Shown: positions 16,413 through 26,512, counted from the first letter of the stretch. The stretch: 64,000 nt of DNA from UBA10649 sp963793105 (GCA_963793105.1 CAWBZB010000008.1:372001-436000); one strand, 5' to 3'. Notes: generated from the letters alone by a model not told the origin. Numbers and translations are program-made.

Positions 16413-17030
16413 CTAGCGCCCACCACGGGGGTTCGTCGCGCCGAACAGCACCTCGTCCCAGCTGGGCATGGTCGCGCGACCCTTGCGGGCCCGAGGCTTG
16501 CGCCCGGCAGGGCGTGCCTTTGCGGCAGGGGAGCGGGCGGGCCGGGCCGCACGCGCGCTGAAGCGCCCTCCCAGATCCATGAGCTCATTGCCGAGGTAGC
16601 GCCGTCGATACTGCCGATCGTCGAAGTCGTCGAAGTACCGGGCCACGGTCCCTCTCGCCCGCGTGTCCGTCGCGATGTCCTCACGCAGGATGGCGAGCGC
16701 CTTCCGGATCGGCTTGAGCGCCGATTCGGGGGAGCCGAGCCTGACGGTGAGGGCCGCCTCGACGGCTCGGCACTCGGCGCGCGCCATGGAGTGATCGGTC
16801 TGCTTCGCGAGCCTCCTCATCAGATCCCTCGCCACGACGAGGTACGCGTCGACCTCCTCGGAGGGTTCTCGATCTATCGCCTCGTCCAGCAGCACCTGGG
16901 CGGCGGGCCACTTCCCGCGATCGCGCAGGCGTCGCTCGAGGTCGGCGTCCAGGTGCCCCCGCAGACTCCTCCATGCGACACGAGCTGGCTTTCCACCGTT
17001 CACGATCGCAACCAGTCGGCTGGGCTTCAT
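16413..17030 (-). CDS. Helical protein of unknown function with a SepH-like C-terminal motif
   Basis: This 205-residue mostly helical protein (residues about 1-140, rich in Arg, Ala, Leu and Glu) is followed by a basic Ala/Arg/Lys/Pro linker (about 150-185) and the terminal segment MPSWDEVLFGATN. A PSWDE(I/V)(M/L)FG tail is known at the C-terminus of the actinobacterial septation protein SepH (DUF3071), but the SepH N-terminal domain is absent here. I do not recognise the helical domain. The motif suggests it may dock to the same partner as the SepH tail; that is inference. Confidence 0.6.
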   Translation of the reverse strand: MKPSRLVAIVNGGKPARVAWRSLRGHLDADLERRLRDRGKWPAAQVLLDEAIDREPSEEVDAYLVVARDLMRRLAKQTDHSMARAECRAVEAALTVRLGSPESALKPIRKALAILREDIATDTRARGTVARYFDDFDDRQYRRRYLGNELMDLGGRFSARAARPARSPAAKARPAGRKPRARKGRATMPSWDEVLFGATNPRGGR

Positions 17031-17173
17031 CTGACGTCACCTCGTCCTTCGGCCACGGTCTGGTGAATGGGCCGTCCGCTGAGTGCATCCAGCAACGTCC
17101 TGGTGGCGCGGCAGCCGGCCTGGATCTTCGGGCGAGTATGCCATTCCCGCTCGCGCCCGCGCGTCCACAACAA

Positions 17174-17632
17174 CTATGGGCGCAGTTCGATCCTGATGGT
17201 CGCGCCACCCCATCCGTTGAGCTGGTCGCGGCCCTCGATGGTCACGACGCCGACCCCCGTCGGGACGTCGACGCCCAGCAACGAGCGGGTGAAGGGCTGC
17301 TCCCCGGCATGGTCATGGGTCAGTTCCCGCACTCCCAGCTCACTGCCATCCGGCGCCAGCACCCGCCATGCGTCGGCGTACCGGGCGGGGCTGTCGTAGG
17401 GCGAGCTCAGCGTCGCCGTGAAGTCCCACGTTCCGTCAGCGCTCTGAGTCGCCTTGGCGGCGACCACATCGGGGAACAGGCCGTCCGACGCCTCGATGTC
17501 CGGACCAGCGCTCGGCGAGGGTTCCGCGCTCGCGGCCGTCTGCGGCGGGTCAGTCGTTCGCGATCCGTCAGGAGCACCCGAGCAGGCCGACAGCCCGAGC
17601 ACGAGGGCGAGGCCCATCGCAGCCGGTCGCAC
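17174..17632 (-). CDS. Secreted lipoprotein, translationally coupled to treZ
   Basis: This 152-residue lipoprotein has a short signal sequence and lipobox LSAC (Cys at about residue 17), then a Ser/Pro/Thr-rich linker. A compact domain follows with a conserved-looking run: YDSPARYADAWRVLAPDG, GVRELTHDHAGEQPFTRSL and GRDQLNGWGG. I have seen such a domain in uncharacterised exported proteins but cannot give it a function. GTG 17632 lies four bases after the treZ stop, so it is read last in the glgX-treY-treZ operon. An upstream in-frame ATG at 17722 would put the lipobox too far in. Confidence 0.6.
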   Translation of the reverse strand: MRPAAMGLALVLGLSACSGAPDGSRTTDPPQTAASAEPSPSAGPDIEASDGLFPDVVAAKATQSADGTWDFTATLSSPYDSPARYADAWRVLAPDGSELGVRELTHDHAGEQPFTRSLLGVDVPTGVGVVTIEGRDQLNGWGGATIRIELRP

Positions 17633-17636
17633 CGCC

Positions 17637-19463
17637 TCAGCTCGCCCCGGGCCGGTGACGCACCACCGCTGCGCTCTGCGGCTGGAGCGACAGGCCATCG
17701 GGTGCGAGAGTGGCACCCTCATCCCGCCATGACAGCACCATCTCGCTCACCCCGTCCAGCGGCACCTCCACGCGCCGATCGCACAGGTTGACGACCGTGG
17801 CCCATCCCGGGCGCAGCAGGGCGAACCACTCCGGACGACCGCTCGGGTCCGCGGACCAGAGGCACCGCAAGCCCCCGGCCGTTGAGCCCGAGGCGTCCGC
17901 GAACTCGCCCTCGGTCGCCCGGGACGATCCGGGACCGCCCGGTGTCGCACGCAGCGCGATGAGGTCCCGGTACCACCCAAGGAGGAGCGCGTGGTCGTCA
18001 CGCGCCCGCTCCTCGAGCCGCAGGATCGAGCCTTCGAACGTCCTGGGGTCCTGGGGGTCGGGAACGCTCTCTGCCTCCCAGCCGTGCCGGGAGAACTCAC
18101 GCCGCCTGCCCTCCGTCACGGCCCGCGAGAGCTCCTTGTCCGGGAAGGAGGAGAAGAAGAACCAGGGCGTGGACGCACCCCACTCCTCACCCATGAACAG
18201 CATCGGCGTGTAGGGCAGCGTCAGCAGCAGTGCGGCTCCGCAGGCCGCCCGGTCCACGCCCGTCATCGACACCAGACGATCGCCCGTGGCACGGTTGCCG
18301 ACCTGGTCGTGGGTCTGCAGGGCCACGACGAGGCGCCACGGGTCCGTGACCTCCCAGTCCACCGACCGGCCGTGGGTCCGGCCGCGGAACGATGACCAGC
18401 GACCGTCGTGAAGGAACCCGCGCTCCAGTGCGTGGGCGACTGCCTCGCACGAGCCGAAGTCCGCGTAGTAGCCCGACGTCTCGCCGGTCAGCAGCCAGTG
18501 CAGTGCGTGGTGGACGTCGTCGTCCCACTGCGCGGTCAGGCCGAGCCCACCGTCCCGCGTCGGCGTGACGGTGCGCGGATCATTGCGGTCGGACTCCGCG
18601 ATCAGGGTCAGCGGTCGTCCCTCCGTGTCGGACAGGGATCCCACGGCGACGCCCAGTTCCTCGAGGAAGGTCTGCGCGCGGTCGTCCCGCAACTCGTGCA
18701 CCGCGTCGAGGCGCAGTCCGTCGAGGTGGTAGTCCCGCAGCCATGAGCAGGCGCTGTCGATGAGGATCGCGCGCACGTCGTCCGAGCCGGGGGCGTCGAG
18801 GTTGACCGCCGATCCCCATGGGGTCGAATGGGTGTCGGTGAAGAACGGACCGAACGCCGACCAGTAGTTGCCGCTGGGTCCCAGGTGGTTGTGGACGACA
18901 TCGAGCAGTACCGCCAGCCCCCGCGCATGGGCGGCGTCCACGAAGCGGGCGAGCGCCTCCGGCCCGCCATACGGCGCGTGCACCGCGTCGATGGCGACGC
19001 CGTCGTAGCCCCAGCCATGCGGTCCGTCGAATGCCGCGAGCGGCAGCAGCTCGATGTGCGTGATCCCGAGGTCGGCAAGGCCGGCCAGGAGGCCGATCGC
19101 TGCATCGAGGGTCCCGTCGGGCGTCGCCGTTCCGACATGAAGCTCGTACACCACGGCACCGTCGGTCAAGTCCCGGCCGGTCCAGGACTCGTCGCTCCAC
19201 ACGAACGTCGTCGGGTCCACCACGCGGGCTGCACCGTGCACGCCGTGGGGCAGGAACCGTGCTCGAGGGTCAGGGAGGGCGGTCCCGTCCACCTCGAGCA
19301 GGTACTCCGCCCCGGGCCTCCACCAGTCCCCGCCGCCACCGAACCAGCCGGCGCGTCCATCGACGGGGACGAGGTCCTCCGGCTCCCCGCCGGTCGGGAG
19401 CGCGCGCACCCGCCGGGCGGCCGGGGCCCAGACGACCAGCGGGGTCACGGCCGACGTGGTCAC
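17637..19463 (-). CDS. treZ: Malto-oligosyltrehalose trehalohydrolase
   Basis: This 608-residue GH13 enzyme releases free trehalose from maltooligosyltrehalose. An N-terminal beta-sandwich (about residues 1-90) precedes the (beta/alpha)8 barrel with VYELHVGT, the substrate loop DVVHNHLGPSGNYW, the nucleophile Asp in GLRLDAVHEL, the acid/base Glu in LIAESDRND, and the late QTHDQVGNRATGDR block. All are typical of TreZ. The GTG start overlaps the treY stop (GTGA). With TreY it forms the TreY-TreZ route from alpha-glucan to trehalose, an osmolyte and reserve. Confidence 0.95.
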   Translation of the reverse strand: MTTSAVTPLVVWAPAARRVRALPTGGEPEDLVPVDGRAGWFGGGGDWWRPGAEYLLEVDGTALPDPRARFLPHGVHGAARVVDPTTFVWSDESWTGRDLTDGAVVYELHVGTATPDGTLDAAIGLLAGLADLGITHIELLPLAAFDGPHGWGYDGVAIDAVHAPYGGPEALARFVDAAHARGLAVLLDVVHNHLGPSGNYWSAFGPFFTDTHSTPWGSAVNLDAPGSDDVRAILIDSACSWLRDYHLDGLRLDAVHELRDDRAQTFLEELGVAVGSLSDTEGRPLTLIAESDRNDPRTVTPTRDGGLGLTAQWDDDVHHALHWLLTGETSGYYADFGSCEAVAHALERGFLHDGRWSSFRGRTHGRSVDWEVTDPWRLVVALQTHDQVGNRATGDRLVSMTGVDRAACGAALLLTLPYTPMLFMGEEWGASTPWFFFSSFPDKELSRAVTEGRRREFSRHGWEAESVPDPQDPRTFEGSILRLEERARDDHALLLGWYRDLIALRATPGGPGSSRATEGEFADASGSTAGGLRCLWSADPSGRPEWFALLRPGWATVVNLCDRRVEVPLDGVSEMVLSWRDEGATLAPDGLSLQPQSAAVVRHRPGAS

Positions 19464-21899
19464 GGCACCCGCTCAAGCAGGGTCACCGGCCAGGTCGCGT
19501 GCAGGGCTGCCACCGGAACACGCGGACCGCCCTCATGGATGCGATCGGTGAGCAGGTCCCGCCACCTGCCGGCCGGCAGCGCAGCGGTCGTCCCGTCACT
19601 CCATCCGCCCGTCTCCTCCAGCTCCAGTGCCAGCCGCGTCGCGGTGACGGCGAACGAGTCCCCACGCAGGATCCCCAAGGCGTGCCGCGATCGGGGGCCG
19701 GTGAACTCGAGGGGGGCGTAGGACCCGGTCTCGTTGAAAGCCTCCGGGTGGTCACGCCGGAGGCGAAGCCCCGTCGCGGTGAGCCGCATCTTCGCCGCCT
19801 CGAGGTCCGCGTACGGATCGGGGACGGAGTCCAGCGCCGTGCGCAGCACGGAGGTCAGATGCTCCTCGTCAGGCGGCACCCGATTGTCCGGATCGACGAG
19901 CCGCAAGGAAACGGTCTCGCACCCCTGGTAGATGTCCGGGATACCGGGTGTGAACAGCTGGATCGCCCGCTGGCCGAGCACATTGGCGACGAACCCGGGC
20001 TGCACGGCCGACACCAGGTCCTGAACCTGCTCCATGCTCACCGGATCATCCAGGAAGGCATGCACCGACTCGATGAGGTGTCGCTCGTACTCCTCGTCGA
20101 TCCTTCGCCAGGACGTCCGAAGCTTTGCCTCGCGCATCGCCTTGATGAGGTACGCGGACAGCCTCTCCGCGTCAATCGGCCAGGCGCCGACGAGCGTCTG
20201 CCACATGAGCCATGCGGTGGACCCGTCCTCGTCACCCTCAGGAGTGGTGAGTCCACCGGTCCGCGTGCGCCACCGTTCCATCGCGACCACGAGAGGGCCG
20301 GGTCGCTCGCTCAGGGTGGCAAGGCGCGCTCGCACGTCCTCGCTGCGCTTGGTGTCGTGCGTGGACAGTGCCGTCATGGAGTTGGGCCAGCGCACCTGCC
20401 GCGCCGCGGCCCACTCATGGAACTCGGCTGGCGTGAAGCCGAACCGGTTCGGCTGGCCGCCCACCTCCGCGAGCGCCGACAACGGGAACCAGCGGTAGAA
20501 GGCGGTGTCCTCGATCCCCTTCGCCACCGCCGGTCCTGTGGTCTGCTGGAACCGAAGGCAGAACTCGTCCTCGCGAGGCCCGCGCCCGAATCGACCCAGC
20601 GCGAGGTCCAGCAGCAGGGCGATCTCCGCGGACCGTTCGGGACGTCTCTCGGATGCCCGGCGCGCGGTGGCGGTGAGCACATCGACGGACACCGGCGGGG
20701 GATCCTCGCCCGGCACGACGTATGCCCGGTACACGGGAATCGCGGTCAGCATCTCCTGCAGGGCCTCGGTGAGCCCGCGCCGGGAGAAGTCCCGGAGCCG
20801 GACCTGCGACTGGCAGACGTCGTAGGCGATGGCGGCGAGCCGGTCCACTTCGGGGAACAGCATTCCGCCGAGTACCTGTCGACGGGCCTGCTCCTGGGCG
20901 TCCTCCCACTCCAGAGTCGCGGGGTCGTCCCGGGGGGCCATGTGCGCGAGTGCGGCGGTCAAGGCCGGAGCACCGTCGGGATCGACGAAGAGACCGCAGA
21001 TGCGCTGCAGGGCCTCGTATCCCGTGGTGCCGGCACATTCCCAGTCGCCGGGCAGATCCTCGTCGCCCTCCAGGATCTTCTCGACGACCACCCACACCCC
21101 GTGGGTCGCCGCACTCAGGTGCCGCAGATACGCACGCGGATCCGCCAGGCCGTCGGGGTGGTCGATCCGCAGACCCGACACGATGCCGTCCCGCACCAGG
21201 CCCACGAGGAGGCTGTGGCTCGTGTCGAAGACCTCCGGCTCCTCGACCCGGAAGCCCAGGAGCGTGTCGACGTCGAAGAACCGGCGGTAGTTGAGCTCCT
21301 CGTCGGCGGTGCGCCAGAAGGCGAGCCGGTAGTGCTGCGCGGCCAGCAGCTCCTCCAGCTCGAGATCCTCCGTACCGGGACGCACCGGGAACACATGATC
21401 GAAGTAACGGAGCACGGGGCGGCCGTCCGGCCCGCCCTGCCTCTCGAGGACGATCTCGCCGGCATCCAGGCAGTCTCCGATCCGCTGACCCAGGACCGGG
21501 ATCACCACGGGCTGATCCGTCGACCAGTCGATGTCGAACCAGCTCCCCACCGGCGATTCGACACCGTCCCTCAGCACCGACCAGAAGGCCGCATTCAAGT
21601 GCTCCGGTACCGGCAGGGCCATGTGGTTCGGCACCACGTCGACGACCACGCCGATGCCGACGTCGCGAAGGCGCGCGGCCGCGCGGAGCAGCTCGGGCTC
21701 GCCGCCGAGCTCGTAGTTGACATGACCGTGGTCGACGACGTCGTACCCGTGGGTCGAGCCGGGTGTCGCCTGCAGGATGGGCGACAGGTAGGCATGGCTG
21801 ACGCCGAGCTCGTGCAGGTAGGTCGCGCGGTCACCGAGAACCTGGGAAGCCGCGATCGGAGGTCAACTGCCAGCGGTAGGTGGAATCAGGGACACTCAT
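19460..21899 (-). CDS. treY: Malto-oligosyltrehalose synthase, N-terminus broken by one extra base
   Basis: This GH13 isomerase turns the reducing-end alpha-1,4 bond of maltooligosaccharide into an alpha,alpha-1,1 bond. Motifs are HGYDVVDH, VVDVVPNHMA (first GH13 block), SGLRIDHPDGLADP (nucleophile Asp), VVEKILEGDEDLP (acid/base Glu) and LSTHDTKRSEDVRARL. The conserved N-terminus MSVPDSTYRWQLT starts at ATG 21899 but runs into a stop after 22 codons. The true continuation (IAASQVLGDRATYLHELGVSHAYLSPILQA) is in the next frame. Deleting one G at 21858-21859 restores an 812-residue protein with normal spacing of the YR and YLSP blocks. A sequence error is the simplest reading; otherwise the trehalose route is cut. 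Confidence 0.9.
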
Positions 21900-21943
21900 C
21901 CCTGCCAACCCTACCGAGGCACCGGCCGCCGGCGGTGGGAGCG

Positions 21944-24067
21944 TCAGCCGACCTTCCGCAGCACCATCGTGCCGTGCTCGACGAGGGCGACGACCTCACC
22001 GGCCCTGAGCACCGGCAGTTCGCCGTCCACCTCCACCGGCTCACCGGACGGCACTGCCGTGTCCACCTCCAGCCGCCAGCGGGACCCGAAGGGAGCCCCC
22101 GGCAGCGTGAAGTCGACCGCATCGGAGTGGGCATTCATCAGCAGCAGGAACGAGTCCCCCTCGACGGGCTCGCCACGCGGACCCGTCTCATCGATGGCAT
22201 CCCCGTTCAGGAACACGCCCAGGGTGCGGGCGTAGCCATTCGTCCAGTCCGCCTCGTCCATCTGGTCGCCGTCCGGCCGGAACCAGGCGATCTCGTGCTC
22301 GCGGATGCCCCGGACATCGTGTCCCTGGAAGAACCGCCTGCGGCGGAAGACCGGGTTGTCCCGGCGAAGGCGGGTGATCCGCTCGGTGAACTGGAGAAGC
22401 TGCTCGCCCTCCTTGGACGGCCGCCAGTCGATCCACGCCGTCTCGTTGTCCTGGCAGTAGACGTTGTTGTTCCCGCCCTGGGTCCGGCCCATCTCGTCGC
22501 CATGGAGCAGCATCGGGACGCCCTGGCTCAGGAACAGCGTCGCCAGGAAGTTGCGCTGCTGTCTCGCGCGCAACCGGTTCACGGCCACCCTGCGGGTCGG
22601 GCCCTCGACCCCGCAGTTCCAGGAGCGGTTGTGGCTCTCGCCGTCCGCGTTCCCCTCACCGTTGGCGTCGTTGTGCTTCTCGTTGTACGAGACGAGGTCG
22701 CGCAGCGTGAAGCCGTCATGCGCGGTGACGAAGTTGATCGACGCGATCGGGCGGCGACCACTGCTCTCGTACAGGTCCGACGATCCGGTCAGCCGCGACG
22801 CGAACTCCGGCATGGTCGACGGCTCCCCGCGCCAGAAGTCGCGCACCGTATCCCGGTAGTGCCCGTTCCACTCCGTCCACAGCGGCGGGAAGCCCCCGAC
22901 CTGGTATCCGCCTTCGCCGAGGTCCCACGGCTCGGCGATCAGCTTCACCTGTGAGATCACCGGGTCCTGATGGACGAGGTCGAAGAACGCACTGAGCCGA
23001 TCGACCTCATGGAACTGTCGAGCCAGCGTGGCGGCGAGGTCGAAGCGAAAGCCGTCGACGTGCATCTCGTTCACCCAGTAGCGCATCGAGTCCATGATGA
23101 GCTGCAGGACGTTCGGGCTGCCCATCAGCAGCGAGTTCCCCGTGCCGGTCGTGTCGTAGTAGTGGCGCAGATCCTCGGCCACGAGCCGGTAGTAGGCGGC
23201 GTTGTCGATTCCTCGCCACGACAGCGTCGGCCCGAGGTGGTTGCCCTCTGCAGTGTGGTTGTAGACGACATCGAGGATCACCTCGAGTCCCGCGCGGTGC
23301 AGGTCCCTCACCATCGACTTGAACTCCGAGACCTGCTGGCCGTCGGTGCCGCTTGAACTGTAGAAGGCGTGCGGAGCCAGGAAGCCCAGGGTGTTGTACC
23401 CCCAGTAGTTGGACCGCCCCCTCTCGACGAGGTGGTGGTCCTGCATGAAGTGATGCACAGGCATGAGCTCGATCGCCGTGACCCCGATGCGCTGGTAGTG
23501 CTCGAGCATCACGGGGTGCGCGACGGCGGCGTAGGTCCCACGGATCTCCGGCGGGATGCCGGGGTGCCGCGCTGTCAGGCCCTTGACGTGCGCCTCGTAG
23601 ATGACCGTCTCGTGGTAAGGCGTTCGCGGCGACCTGTCATCCGTCCAGTCGAAGAACGGGTTGATGACCACGGCCTTGGGCACGTGCGGTCCCGAGTCGA
23701 GGTCGTTGCGCTCCTCGTGGTCGCTCCACCGGTAGCCGAAGCACGCCTCGTCCCAGTCGACGCGGCCGTCGATCGCCTTGGCATACGGATCGATGAGGAC
23801 CTTGTTCGGGTTGCAGCGCTGGCCCCATGCGGGGTCGTACGGGCCGTGCACGCGATACCCGTAGCGCTGCCCGGGCTGGATGCCGGGGAGGTAGCAGTGC
23901 CAGACGTCAGCATCACGCTCGACGACGGCGACCCGCGTCTCGGTCCCGTCGGTCTCGTACAGGCACAACTCGACGGCATCCGCGACGTTCGAGAACAGCG
24001 CGAAGTTGGTGCCGCTTCCGTCGAACGTGGCGCCGAGCGGATAGGCGGTGCCGGGCCAGACCTGCAT
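21944..24067 (-). CDS. glgX: Glycogen debranching enzyme GlgX
   Basis: This 707-residue GH13 isoamylase-type enzyme removes alpha-1,6 branches from glycogen, giving linear chains for TreY. An N-terminal CBM48 domain (about residues 8-100, YPLGATFDGSGTNFALFS) precedes the barrel with DVVYNHTAEG, GFRFDLAATLAR (nucleophile Asp), LIAEPWD (acid/base Glu) and NFVTAHDGFTLRDLVSYNEKHN. The GNADGESHNRSWNCGVEG segment is typical of GlgX/TreX. It is the first gene of the glgX-treY-treZ-lipoprotein operon, with 44 bases to treY. The 124-base gap upstream shows no clear operator. Confidence 0.94.
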   Translation of the reverse strand: MQVWPGTAYPLGATFDGSGTNFALFSNVADAVELCLYETDGTETRVAVVERDADVWHCYLPGIQPGQRYGYRVHGPYDPAWGQRCNPNKVLIDPYAKAIDGRVDWDEACFGYRWSDHEERNDLDSGPHVPKAVVINPFFDWTDDRSPRTPYHETVIYEAHVKGLTARHPGIPPEIRGTYAAVAHPVMLEHYQRIGVTAIELMPVHHFMQDHHLVERGRSNYWGYNTLGFLAPHAFYSSSGTDGQQVSEFKSMVRDLHRAGLEVILDVVYNHTAEGNHLGPTLSWRGIDNAAYYRLVAEDLRHYYDTTGTGNSLLMGSPNVLQLIMDSMRYWVNEMHVDGFRFDLAATLARQFHEVDRLSAFFDLVHQDPVISQVKLIAEPWDLGEGGYQVGGFPPLWTEWNGHYRDTVRDFWRGEPSTMPEFASRLTGSSDLYESSGRRPIASINFVTAHDGFTLRDLVSYNEKHNDANGEGNADGESHNRSWNCGVEGPTRRVAVNRLRARQQRNFLATLFLSQGVPMLLHGDEMGRTQGGNNNVYCQDNETAWIDWRPSKEGEQLLQFTERITRLRRDNPVFRRRRFFQGHDVRGIREHEIAWFRPDGDQMDEADWTNGYARTLGVFLNGDAIDETGPRGEPVEGDSFLLLMNAHSDAVDFTLPGAPFGSRWRLEVDTAVPSGEPVEVDGELPVLRAGEVVALVEHGTMVLRKVG

Positions 24068-24191
24068 TACCGTCCTTCCTCACCGGGCAGACACCCGGAA
24101 CATTGCGACCCATCCTGTCGGCACGACCGCTCCCCCGTTCATCCGGGCTCGGCTCCCCCACTGCCAGGGGCGCCCGGAAGCAGCAGCGCCC

Positions 24192-24596
24192 TCAGTCGAA
24201 CAACTGTGCTGCATCGTCAGGGACATCGACGGCGCACTCCTGGAGCGCCCGCAGCGGAACCGAGGCCAGGGCGGACACATTCGTGGCGGCCAGGGCGACC
24301 GGGGCCATGACCCCAGCCTCATAGGACTGCAGCCACCGAGCGGCGCAGACGGCCCACCGGTCTCCCGGTCGCAGGCCGGCGAAGCCGTACTGGGGCATGG
24401 GGGTCGACAGGTCGTTGCCCACTGAGCGCTGATGCTCGAGGAACTCCGCCGTCACGATCACGCAGACGGTGTGCGAGCCCAGGTCCTCCGGTCCGGTGTT
24501 GCAGTAGCCATCACGGTAGAAGCCCGTGAGCGGCTCAAGGCTGCACAGTTCGAGCGGCTCACCGTTGACGTTCAGCTGTCCCGGGCTCGGCTCCAT
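24192..24596 (-). CDS. DUF2237 family protein
   Basis: This 134-residue protein has the full DUF2237 signature: NVNGEPLELCSLEPLTGFYRDG, CNTGPEDLGSHTVCVIVT, FLEHQRSVGNDLSTP, YGFAGLRPGDRWAVCAARW, and an end at PVALAATN. The family is small, soluble and rich in conserved Cys/Asp; its function is unknown. I chose ATG 24596 because the signature begins nine residues later. It stands between the glgX operon and an SDR gene. Confidence 0.82.
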   Translation of the reverse strand: MEPSPGQLNVNGEPLELCSLEPLTGFYRDGYCNTGPEDLGSHTVCVIVTAEFLEHQRSVGNDLSTPMPQYGFAGLRPGDRWAVCAARWLQSYEAGVMAPVALAATNVSALASVPLRALQECAVDVPDDAAQLFD

Positions 24597-24677
24597 ACCG
24601 TCACTGTAGGCATCACGGTCAGGCGCGGCCAAGGATGACCGGCGAGGCCGCGTCGCCGTCACGAAAGGTCGCCGTCA

Positions 24678-25454
24678 CTACAGGAGGGTGTAGCCACCGT
24701 CGACGACAAGTACGTGGCCAGTCATGAACGACGACGCGTCGCTCGCGAGGTACACCACAGACGGACCGAGCTCCTCCGGGTGGGCGAAACGGCGCTGGGG
24801 AACCGGATCGACCCACCAGGGCGCGTATTCCGGATCGTCGATCGGCGCGATGCCCGTCTTGACGTAGCCCGGCGCCAGCGCGTTCACCCGGATTCCCAGT
24901 GGCGCCCACTCGACGGCGAGGCTCCGCGTCAGCTGGTGGACGGCGGCCTTGGATGCGTTGTACGAGGCCTGCCACTGGGGGCGGTTGACGATGAGACCCG
25001 AGATCGATCCGATGTTCACGATCACGCCGGAGCCCTGATCGGCCATCACCCGCGCGGCCGACAGGGACATCGACCACAGCGCGTCCACGTTGACGTTCAT
25101 GACTTCTCGGTAGTCCGACAGCGACGTCTCGAGGGTCGGACTCCAGCGGCTGATGCCAGCGTTGTTCACCAGGATATCGAGGCGGCCGAAGGCGCCGACC
25201 GCCTCGTCGATGACGCGATCAGGCGTCTCGTCGTCGACGATGTCAGCGAGGACGACGTGCGCGCGCCGACCGCGCGCCTGGATGTCGGCGGCCACTCCCG
25301 CCGCGGCCTCCTCGTCGCGGCCCGTGACCACGATGTCGGCACCGGCCTCCGCGAGGGCCAGGGCCGCGGCCCGGCCGATGCCGCGGGTGGAACCCGTGAC
25401 GACCGCGACGCGGTCGTCCAGCGCGAAGGCCTCGAGGACGGACATGCCATCCAT
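24678..25454 (-). CDS. Short-chain dehydrogenase/reductase
   Basis: This 258-residue classical SDR has the cofactor loop VVTGSTRGIGRAAA (residues about 17-30), NNAG, the catalytic Ser in IVNIGSISG and YNASK (Tyr/Lys), and ends in the family-typical VDGGYTLL. It is closest in pattern to 3-oxoacyl-ACP reductase/gluconate dehydrogenase-type SDRs. The Arg in the glycine-rich loop and the following GRDEEAAA would fit NADP(H). ATG 25454 or 25445 may be the start. The substrate is unknown. Confidence 0.88.
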   Translation of the reverse strand: MDGMSVLEAFALDDRVAVVTGSTRGIGRAAALALAEAGADIVVTGRDEEAAAGVAADIQARGRRAHVVLADIVDDETPDRVIDEAVGAFGRLDILVNNAGISRWSPTLETSLSDYREVMNVNVDALWSMSLSAARVMADQGSGVIVNIGSISGLIVNRPQWQASYNASKAAVHQLTRSLAVEWAPLGIRVNALAPGYVKTGIAPIDDPEYAPWWVDPVPQRRFAHPEELGPSVVYLASDASSFMTGHVLVVDGGYTLL

Positions 25455-25505
25455 CTTGCGCCAGGCGTCAAGCACGCAGGGCTGGCCCGCCCTGCTACCT
25501 GCGGA

Positions 25506-26474
25506 CTACTGCACCCGGTGCGGCTGGATGGCGTCGGCGGGCACGGTCCCCAGCCGGCCGGCCTGGAAGTCCTCGAAGGCCTCGATGAGTTCGGCCTTGC
25601 TGCACATCACGAACGGTCCGTACGCGGCGACCGGCTCCCGCAGCGGCACGCCACCGATGAGGAACACCTCGAGGTTCGGCGACCGGGACTCCTGTCCGGC
25701 GTCGGCCTGCAGCACCACGGAGTCGCCCGCGTCCAGCACCGCGAGCTGTCCCGCGCGGAAGGGACGCCGCTCGGCGCCGACGGTGCCGTTTCCGGAGAGC
25801 GCGTACGCGAGCGCATTGAACTCCGCCGGCCAGGGCAGGACGACCTGTGCACCCGGGGCAAGGGTGATGTGGGTGATGGCCAGCGGCGTATGGGAGATCC
25901 CCGGCCCCGCATGGCCGTCGACGGACCCCGCGAGGACGCGCACGAGTGCCCCCCCGTCCGCGGAGCTCAGCAGGGTGAGCTTGTCGCTCTGGAGGTCCTG
26001 GTACTGCGGGGCGATGCGCTTCTTGTCCCGCGGCAGGTTGATCCACAGCTGAAGCCCGTGGAAGAGCCCGCCAGCCTCCACCAGCGCCGCTGGCGGGGTC
26101 TCGATATGCAGGATCCCGTCGCCGGCGGTCATGTACTGGGTGCCGCCGCTGCCGATCGTGCCACCGCCGCCGTTGGAGTCCTGGTGGATGAACTCGCCGT
26201 CGATGAGGTAGGTGAAGGTCTCGAACCCGCGATGCGGATGCCACGGCGTGCCCTTGGGCTCACCAGCGGCGTATTCGACCTCGCCCATCTGGTCCATGTG
26301 GATGAAGGGATCAAGGAGTTCCATCGGCACGCCGGCGAAGGCGCGATGCACCGGGAATCCCTCGCCCTCGAAGCCCCGCGGGGCAGTGGTGATCGATGCG
26401 ACGGAACGCCCCGTGGTCTCGGCCATCGGGGTGACGCGCGGCAGCGTCAGGGTGTCTGCGGTGACTGCGGGCAT
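25506..26474 (-). CDS. Pirin family bicupin protein
   Basis: This 322-residue pirin has two cupin domains. The N-terminal cupin carries the metal ligands in HPHRGFETFTYLIDGEF and later IHMDQMG and FHGLQLWINLP; the C-terminal cupin (about residues 185-300) has LPWPAEFNALAYALSGNG. Bacterial pirins are iron proteins with quercetinase-like or regulatory roles. A strong SD (AGAAGGAGC) precedes ATG 26474. An A/T-rich block at about 26505-26520 (reading minus: TAGTTGAATGCTAAAGTA) stands out from the GC-rich surroundings and probably holds the promoter and possibly an operator. Confidence 0.9.
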   Translation of the reverse strand: MPAVTADTLTLPRVTPMAETTGRSVASITTAPRGFEGEGFPVHRAFAGVPMELLDPFIHMDQMGEVEYAAGEPKGTPWHPHRGFETFTYLIDGEFIHQDSNGGGGTIGSGGTQYMTAGDGILHIETPPAALVEAGGLFHGLQLWINLPRDKKRIAPQYQDLQSDKLTLLSSADGGALVRVLAGSVDGHAGPGISHTPLAITHITLAPGAQVVLPWPAEFNALAYALSGNGTVGAERRPFRAGQLAVLDAGDSVVLQADAGQESRSPNLEVFLIGGVPLREPVAAYGPFVMCSKAELIEAFEDFQAGRLGTVPADAIQPHRVQ

Positions 26475-26512
26475 GGTTGCTCCTTCTCGGTCGCCACTAC
26501 TTTAGCATTCAA

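Noticed and set aside
19259..22954. A 1231-codon plus-strand open frame opposite treZ, treY and glgX
   Set aside because: It is Arg/Pro/His/Gly-rich with no recognisable domain and is an antisense shadow of three well-supported GH13 genes; long antisense frames are expected at this GC content.
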